DNA of 64,000 bases from Kyrpidia tusciae DSM 2912 (GTDB lineage Bacteria; Bacillota; Bacilli; Kyrpidiales; Kyrpidiaceae), in NCBI RefSeq assembly GCF_000092905.1, contig NC_014098.1:124001-188000 (forward strand), given 5' to 3'. Numbering within the stretch: position 1 is the first letter of the stretch; each line of letters starts with the position of its first letter. A model generated the notes under the pieces. The model did no database searches. It was not told the origin of the DNA and worked only from the letters and a program-made list of their open reading frames with translations. This document shows positions 59,406 to 64,000 of this stretch, piece by piece. The translations under genes and the position numbers were made by a program.

Positions 59406-61232
59406 GTGTGTGGGATTGTCGGATATATCGGGGAACGGCAGGCACAGCAGGTGTTGTTGCACGGATTGGAGAAATTGGAATATCGAGGCTATGATTCGGC
59501 GGGCATCGCCGTATTTGACGGCCAAGCTATCCGGGTGAAAAAGAAGCTGGGGCGGTTGGCCAATTTGGAGAACACGTTAAACGGTCACGGGTTGCCCGGG
59601 GTTTTGGGCATCGGTCATACGCGGTGGGCGACCCACGGAAGGCCATCGGACGCCAATGCCCATCCCCACGGTGACTGCACCGGCCGGTTCGTCGTGGCGC
59701 ACAACGGGATTATTGAAAATTACCTGCGCCTGCGGCAGGAGCTGATACAGGCCGGCCACCAGTTTCGCTCAGAGACGGATACGGAAGTGGTGGCGCACCT
59801 GGTTGAATCCTTGTACGATGGGGATTTGTTGCGGACGGTGTTCAAGGTTGCCGCGAAGCTGCGAGGGGCCTACGCCCTGGTCGTGATGAGCGCCGAAGAG
59901 CCGGGCAGGCTGGTGGCGGTCCGTAAACACAGTCCCTTGGTCGTGGGCCTCGGAGATGAAGAGAATTTTGTCGCATCGGACATTCCCGCCCTTCTCAATT
60001 ACACCCGCAATGTGTATGTGCTCGAAGAAGGAGAAGTGGCGGACATCACTGCAAAGGCGGTGCACTGTTATCGATTGGACGGCACCCCGGTCAGCAAAGA
60101 AGTTCTGACAGTGACCTGGGACGTCGATGCGGCAGAAAAAGGCGGATACGAGCATTTTATGCTCAAAGAGATCTATGAGCAGCCAAAGGCAGTGGCGGAC
60201 ACCCTGACGGGTCGTCTATCCGACGACAACCGGGCCGTTTTGCCGGAACTCCACTGGACCCTGGGGATGGCACGCGGAATAGACCGCATTCATATCGTGG
60301 CCTGCGGAACCGCCTATCACGCGGGGATGGTGGGAAGGCAGATCCTGGAACGCCTGACCCGCATTCCCGTGGAAGTCGAGGTGGCTTCTGAATACCGGTA
60401 CCGGGATCCCATCTATACGGATCACACCTTGGTGCTGGTCATCAGCCAGTCCGGGGAAACGGCAGATACGTTGGCGGCCCTGCGGGAGGCCAGGGCCCGG
60501 GGTGCCAGGGTGGTGGCCGTGACAAATGTGGTGGGGAGTTCCGTGGCCCGGGAAGCGGATGATGTCATCATCACCTGGGCCGGGCCAGAGATTGCCGTGG
60601 CGTCGACCAAAGCTTACACCACCCAGTTGGTGGCACTGTATCTGTTTGCATGTTATCTGGCCCAGATTCGGGGCGCGGCCGATCCCGCGACGATCGAGGA
60701 AGTGTTGGCGGGTCTTCGGGATCTCCCGGATGCTGTGTCCAAGGTGCTGGACACGGCCCCGGCGATGAAAGCTTTTGCTCAGCAGTTTGCCTGGAAGGAG
60801 AGCGCGTTTTTCATCGGCCGAGGTCTCGACTACGTGGCCGCCCTGGAAGGGGCGCTCAAGCTCAAAGAGATCTCGTATATTCACGCCGAAGCTTACGCGG
60901 CCGGTGAATTGAAGCACGGCACCCTGGCGCTGATCGCCGAAGGGGTGCCGGTGATCGCCCTGGCCACCCAGGATCACCTGTACGAGAAGACGGTGAGCAA
61001 TATCAAGGAGGTCAAGGCCAGGGATGCCCACGTGCTGGCCCTGACCTGGACGGGGGACGAGGAGATGGCCTCGGTGGCTGACGAGGTGCTCTACCTGCCC
61101 CGGGTCAGTCCGTGGCTGGCTCCGGCGGTGGTGGCGGTACCGCTGCAGTTGCTCGCCTACTTTGCGGCTGTTGAGCGAGGGAACGACGTCGACAAACCCC
61201 GCAACCTCGCCAAGAGCGTGACGGTGGAATAA
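59406..61232 (+). CDS. glmS: Glutamine-fructose-6-phosphate aminotransferase
   Basis: GlmS makes glucosamine-6-phosphate. GTG 59406, ten bases after AAAGGAGG, is chosen because it exposes the catalytic cysteine as residue 2 (MCGIVGYIG); 608 residues. The N-terminal glutaminase domain and two SIS sugar isomerase domains (SQSGETADTLAAL) are complete, with the C-terminal KPRNLAKSVTVE. Expression is expected to be controlled by the ribozyme upstream. Confidence 0.97.
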   Translation: MCGIVGYIGERQAQQVLLHGLEKLEYRGYDSAGIAVFDGQAIRVKKKLGRLANLENTLNGHGLPGVLGIGHTRWATHGRPSDANAHPHGDCTGRFVVAHNGIIENYLRLRQELIQAGHQFRSETDTEVVAHLVESLYDGDLLRTVFKVAAKLRGAYALVVMSAEEPGRLVAVRKHSPLVVGLGDEENFVASDIPALLNYTRNVYVLEEGEVADITAKAVHCYRLDGTPVSKEVLTVTWDVDAAEKGGYEHFMLKEIYEQPKAVADTLTGRLSDDNRAVLPELHWTLGMARGIDRIHIVACGTAYHAGMVGRQILERLTRIPVEVEVASEYRYRDPIYTDHTLVLVISQSGETADTLAALREARARGARVVAVTNVVGSSVAREADDVIITWAGPEIAVASTKAYTTQLVALYLFACYLAQIRGAADPATIEEVLAGLRDLPDAVSKVLDTAPAMKAFAQQFAWKESAFFIGRGLDYVAALEGALKLKEISYIHAEAYAAGELKHGTLALIAEGVPVIALATQDHLYEKTVSNIKEVKARDAHVLALTWTGDEEMASVADEVLYLPRVSPWLAPAVVAVPLQLLAYFAAVERGNDVDKPRNLAKSVTVE

Positions 61233-61259
61233 GCAGGGGATAATAAAAAGTGTCCATGA

Positions 61260-61305
61260 AGCCGAGCATGGAGGGGTTTTTCCTGAAACCATGCTGGGCT
61301 TTTTC
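61260..61305 (+). terminator. Terminator after glmS
   Basis: AGCCGAGCATGG (61260-61271) pairs with CCATGCTGGGCT (61289-61300), one mismatch, followed by TTTTTCTTTT. Confidence 0.85.
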
Positions 61306-61371
61306 TTTTGAACCGTGGTATACTGGGATTGAAGGACTGAATGGAAAGTATTCGCTGAGGGGATGACATTA

Positions 61372-61533
61372 ATGACTGTGAAAGAGAGTTGCCGAAATTG
61401 CGGCGGCACTTCATTTGTCCAAGCTACGGATTATGTAAACCTGCGACCGCTCGATAAGAAAATTTACACGGTTTGTCTTGATTGTGGAGAGGTTTTATCC
61501 ATAAAAATTAAATATCCTGAAATATTGAAATAA
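61372..61533 (+). CDS. Small zinc-ribbon protein, 53 residues
   Basis: ATG 61372 follows GAGGGGATGAC and opens a 53-codon frame ending TAA. The protein has CRNC (residues 7-10) and CLDC (35-38), a classic two-CxxC zinc ribbon, and ends in a lysine- and isoleucine-rich segment. No family is recognised. The gene is clearly AT-richer than its surroundings, which suggests foreign origin. It lies between the glmS terminator and a transposase remnant. Confidence 0.6.
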   Translation: MTVKESCRNCGGTSFVQATDYVNLRPLDKKIYTVCLDCGEVLSIKIKYPEILK

Positions 61534-61585
61534 ATTTCACCGAATGGATGAAAAAGAAAAAGAAGTGGATTATCGGATACAGGGC

Positions 61586-61993
61586 TTATTTGGACAATTC
61601 TTCTGGGTGACCTTTTTGGTACCGCCCGCGATGCGACAACGCCTCTTCGACCACTGGTTTGCCCGACTGCATTCGTTCTCCGGCGATGTAATGACCGCCG
61701 GCCCGCTGCAGGAGCCGTAAGTTGTCCTCCGAGACGAATCCCCGGTCCACGACGGTGAGCACCCGCCCCAATTTCCAACCGATCAGATCCCTTTTCACTT
61801 GTTCGACACGGGTGACGTCCGCTGTGTTGCCCGACCACACCCAACAACGAATCGAGATGCCTTCTCGCGTGACGGCCAGACCGATCACCATCTGAACCAA
61901 CCGATGATCCTTGGAGTGGCCACGCCGGCGCAGAACATACCCGCTCTCTTCGTCCTTTTTGTCTTTCCGCCGAATAATCAGGTTTATCGCCGT
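61586..61993 (-). pseudogene. Transposase remnant, IS1634/IS4-like
   Basis: The minus frame encodes about 135 residues like the catalytic core of IS1634-type transposases: RRGHSKDHR, WSGNTADVT and VVDRGFVSEDNLRLLQRAGGHYIAGERM. Both the N-terminal and C-terminal parts of the usual ~500-residue enzyme are missing. The remnant abuts and slightly overlaps the 3' end of azlC. It is a decayed fragment, not a functional gene. Confidence 0.82.
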
Positions 61994-62700
61994 GGTCGCG
62001 GTGCGTCGACAACTCGACGCCGGTCTGCGGCAGCCTGCACACCGGCGCCCGTGGTGGCGCCCATCACTGCTCCGAGAGCGATGCCCAGAGTGGACGATTG
62101 GTGCAGACCGGCTGCCGTAGCGACCAATGCCCCCATTCCAGCGGATACGAGGTGGGCGCCGGATGGCCGGCTGAGAAACAGCAGTGCGAGAAAGAGAGCG
62201 GGTAGGGCGAACCTCAAAGCCTCGGAGACGTGAGCTGGAATCATCCCGCCGATCAACGCACCGGCGGCTGTCCCTGCCACCCAGGATAAGTAGCAGGTGA
62301 ACACCAGCGCGAGGTGTGGGCCGGGCTCGTGGGGGCTCTCCCGCACCCGGGACCCGGTGAGGGCAAAGACCTCGTCGGTGAGTCCGAAGGCCGAAAGCCA
62401 TCTCGCCTTCGCGGACCAGTGGAGGAACGCCGGCCCCAAAGCGGTCCCGTACAAAACGTGTCGGGCATTCACCAGCAGGATGGCCAGGACCGTGGCAACG
62501 ACCGGGCTGCCCGATAATGCCAGACTCAACAGCATGAACTGAGCGCCCCCGGCGTATACCCAGGCCGAGATGAGTAGGGCGATCCAGCCCGGTACCCCTT
62601 GGTTGACGGCGAGGGCACCGAAAGTCATGGCGATGGGAAAGTACGCCGTGACCACGGGCAGGGCGTCGCGCAGAGCCCTTTGAATCGGCGAATGGGTCAT
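61984..62700 (-). CDS. azlC: Branched-chain amino acid exporter large subunit AzlC
   Basis: ATG at 62700 after GAGAGGAGAAAG gives 238 residues. Several hydrophobic segments and the family motifs VTAYFPIAMTFG and VNARHVLYG identify AzlC, which with AzlD exports branched-chain amino acids and analogues such as 4-azaleucine. The last 10-20 residues (ending PRPRR) are basic and run into the transposase remnant, so the native C-terminus may have been replaced. Confidence 0.9.
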   Translation of the reverse strand: MTHSPIQRALRDALPVVTAYFPIAMTFGALAVNQGVPGWIALLISAWVYAGGAQFMLLSLALSGSPVVATVLAILLVNARHVLYGTALGPAFLHWSAKARWLSAFGLTDEVFALTGSRVRESPHEPGPHLALVFTCYLSWVAGTAAGALIGGMIPAHVSEALRFALPALFLALLFLSRPSGAHLVSAGMGALVATAAGLHQSSTLGIALGAVMGATTGAGVQAAADRRRVVDAPRPRR

Positions 62701-62713
62701 CTTTCTTCTCCTC

Positions 62714-63034
62714 TCATAACCAATACATCGCTGCGGTATAGCACAGAACGCCAAGGACAACCGTGGGGAACAGACGCCGGGACCACCAAGCGAACAAGGC
62801 GGTGGGGACGGCGGCGATTAAAGCTGGGTTCTCAAGATCTAGCGCCACTCTGCCATCGCCAGAAAGAAAGAGGACGGGCCCGAGAAGCGCTCCCAAGACT
62901 CCGGGGGTGACAAAAGACAGCCATCGCCGGACGCCGTCGGGCCAAGGGGCCCGTCCGCCCAACGCCAGGGACAGGGCCCGGAGAAGATAGGTTCCCAGAC
63001 CGATGAGCAGAGTTTCAACCACCAGAGAGGACAA
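62714..63034 (-). CDS. azlD: Branched-chain amino acid exporter small subunit AzlD
   Basis: The start chosen is TTG at 63034 after AAAGGGGGCG, giving 106 residues; the frame is open further upstream. Hydrophobic segments and the AzlD pattern TYLLRALSLAL plus VTPGVLGALL are visible. It lies 13 bp upstream of azlC, the two forming one operon divergent from the XRE-cupin regulator. Confidence 0.88.
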   Translation of the reverse strand: MSSLVVETLLIGLGTYLLRALSLALGGRAPWPDGVRRWLSFVTPGVLGALLGPVLFLSGDGRVALDLENPALIAAVPTALFAWWSRRLFPTVVLGVLCYTAAMYWL

Positions 63035-63068
63035 TCCTTTACGCCCCCTTTCCAAATGGCTACTGAGT

Positions 63069-63077
63069 AGTATATCA
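63069..63077 (-). promoter_or_regulatory. Extended -10 promoter for azlDC
   Basis: The minus strand reads TGATATACT, an extended -10, about 35 bases before the azlD start. The -35 is weak. It lies in the 112-bp divergent region shared with the XRE-cupin gene. Confidence 0.5.
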
Positions 63078-63146
63078 TATCGGTAAGCGTTATAACATAC
63101 AGAACCCTGCAAAATCGGCCGGGAAGTGCATCAGAAGGGGGGATGG

Positions 63147-63734
63147 ATGTTGGAGCCGGTTGATTTCTCTCGGCGGATCGGGCAGATCCTTCGGTCCCTG
63201 CGCAGGGACCGGGGGTGGACCCTGGACAAGATGGCGGCGGTCACCGGAGTCAGTAAACCCATGCTCGGGCAAATTGAGCGGGGAGAGTCGAATCCCACCG
63301 TGGTGACCCTGTGGAAGATCGCCACCGGGCTGGGGGTTCCGTTTTCGACCTTTCTTCGGGATCCAGATGACCCTCGGGTGGCCATCGTCCCGCAGTCCCG
63401 GCAGCCGGGAGTGAAGGACGACGACGGCGGGTACGTAGTCCGCAGTCTCGTCACCGCCGCTGATCCCCAGCCCGCCGAGCTATTTCATGTTTTCTTAGCG
63501 CCGGGCTGCACTCACCGGGCTTCCGCCCATGGAGCCGGAGTCACAGAACTCATCTGGGTACACAAGGGCCGGTTGGATCTGGAAGTCGGAGGGGAGGTCT
63601 ACTCCTTGGATGAAGGAGATGCGGCCCGGTTCGTTGCCCATCTCGACCATCGATATAAAAACCCCGGGACGGAAGACTGCTCTTGTCTCATTCTTTTGCT
63701 CTACCCGCATCTGCCCGGTGTTTCGTGGCCATAA
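63147..63734 (+). CDS. XRE-family regulator with C-terminal cupin domain
   Basis: ATG 63147 after AGAAGGGGGG gives 195 residues (TTG 63150 and GTG 63126 are alternatives). A helix-turn-helix domain (about residues 6-60, with SRRIGQILRSLRRDRG and SKPMLGQIERGESNP) precedes a cupin_2 ligand-sensing domain (about 115-185). Such regulators often control the divergent amino-acid exporter operon, here azlDC. The ligand is not known. Confidence 0.9.
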   Translation: MLEPVDFSRRIGQILRSLRRDRGWTLDKMAAVTGVSKPMLGQIERGESNPTVVTLWKIATGLGVPFSTFLRDPDDPRVAIVPQSRQPGVKDDDGGYVVRSLVTAADPQPAELFHVFLAPGCTHRASAHGAGVTELIWVHKGRLDLEVGGEVYSLDEGDAARFVAHLDHRYKNPGTEDCSCLILLLYPHLPGVSWP

Positions 63735-63770
63735 AAAATGTCCAGACCCGCAGGAGTGCAGGTTTGGACA
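63733..63770 (-). terminator. Terminator for the hsp20 gene
   Basis: On the minus strand TGTCCAAACCTGCA pairs with TGCGGGTCTGGACA (one mismatch, 4-nt loop), followed by TTTTTT. The T-run overlaps the stop codon of the XRE-cupin gene on the other strand. Confidence 0.75.
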
Positions 63771-63828
63771 TACCGCGCCGGTTAAGTTCCCCCGGACGGC
63801 CCAGGAGTGGGTCCAGGGTTTTGAATGA

Positions 63829-64000
63829 TTATTCAATATCGAGCTTTTTCCCGCGCTCCCCTTCTTTATGCGTCTTCGGGAAGGTCAGGCGCAGGACGCC
63901 ATCCCGATAGGTAGCCTTGCCTTCGTCGATGTCCACCTCGACGGGGAAAGCGATAAACCGCTCGGTCTTGCCGTAGGAGCGCTCCCGACGATAATACTTT
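63829..64000 (-). CDS. Hsp20/alpha-crystallin small heat-shock protein, C-terminal part
   Basis: The minus frame is open from the window edge to TAA at 63829-63831 and encodes 57 residues ending KKLDIE. RYGKTERFIAFP-like (RSYGKTERFIAFPVEVD), ATYRDGVLRLTFPK and the final acidic/basic tail match the end of an alpha-crystallin domain. The N-terminal part lies outside the window. Confidence 0.88.
   Translation of the reverse strand, partial: KYYRRERSYGKTERFIAFPVEVDIDEGKATYRDGVLRLTFPKTHKEGERGKKLDIE

Overview
The window is a slice of a chromosome of a spore-forming, moderately GC-rich Bacillota (Bacilli) species. The gene order disA-carD-yacL-ispD-ispF-gltX-cysE-cysS-rlmB-rae1-sigH-rpmG-secE-nusG-L11/L1/L10/L7-rpoBC-str-S10-spc-alpha, followed by gerD, kbaA and pdaB (sporulation and germination) and cdaA-cdaR-glmM-glmS, is the Bacillus-type core region. 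High GC, many GTG/TTG starts and four-cysteine (zinc) forms of S4, S14, L33 and L36 fit a thermophilic Alicyclobacillaceae/Kyrpidia-like organism. That genus guess is inference.

Layout. 1-9934: the 3' end of disA, carD, a PIN-TRAM membrane protein, isoprenoid genes ispD (inverted relative to its neighbours) and ispF, gltX, a cysteine T-box riboswitch with cysE-cysS, rlmB, rae1 and sigH. 10017-12682: a complete insertion sequence with 21-bp perfect terminal inverted repeats and a 9-bp target duplication. It carries a DruA-like (DUF4338) gene translationally coupled to a DDE transposase and lies 17 bp upstream of the rpmG-secE-nusG promoter. 12700-29038: rpmG-secE-nusG, L11-L1, an L10-leader attenuator with L10-L7/L12, an RsmC-like methyltransferase, rpoB-rpoC, an L7Ae-like protein, S12-S7-fusA-tuf. 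29155-45069: one long S10-spc-alpha array (S10 to L17) including secY, adk, map, a KOW protein, infA, rpsD and rpoA. 45191-46901: truA, L13, S9. The ecfA-ecfA-ecfT genes usual before truA in Bacilli are absent.

47020-51162: mrp ATPase, gerD (with a sigma-G type promoter), kbaA, pdaB and a SpoIIM-family gene. 51179-55010: arginase, then a sulfate-assimilation cassette (APS reductase, TauE-type permease, ATP sulfurylase). 55162-61232: cdaA-cdaR-glmM and a glmS ribozyme with glmS, linking c-di-AMP synthesis to amino-sugar supply. DisA at the left edge is a second diadenylate cyclase. 61233-64000: an accessory-looking tail with an AT-rich zinc-ribbon mini-gene, a transposase remnant abutting azlC, azlCD with a divergent XRE-cupin regulator, and the 3' part of an Hsp20 gene.

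No rRNA, tRNA or CRISPR array was seen. The most unusual item is the DruA-bearing insertion sequence. The single-gene inversion of ispD and the 18-bp perfect hairpin in the 3' end of kbaA come next.
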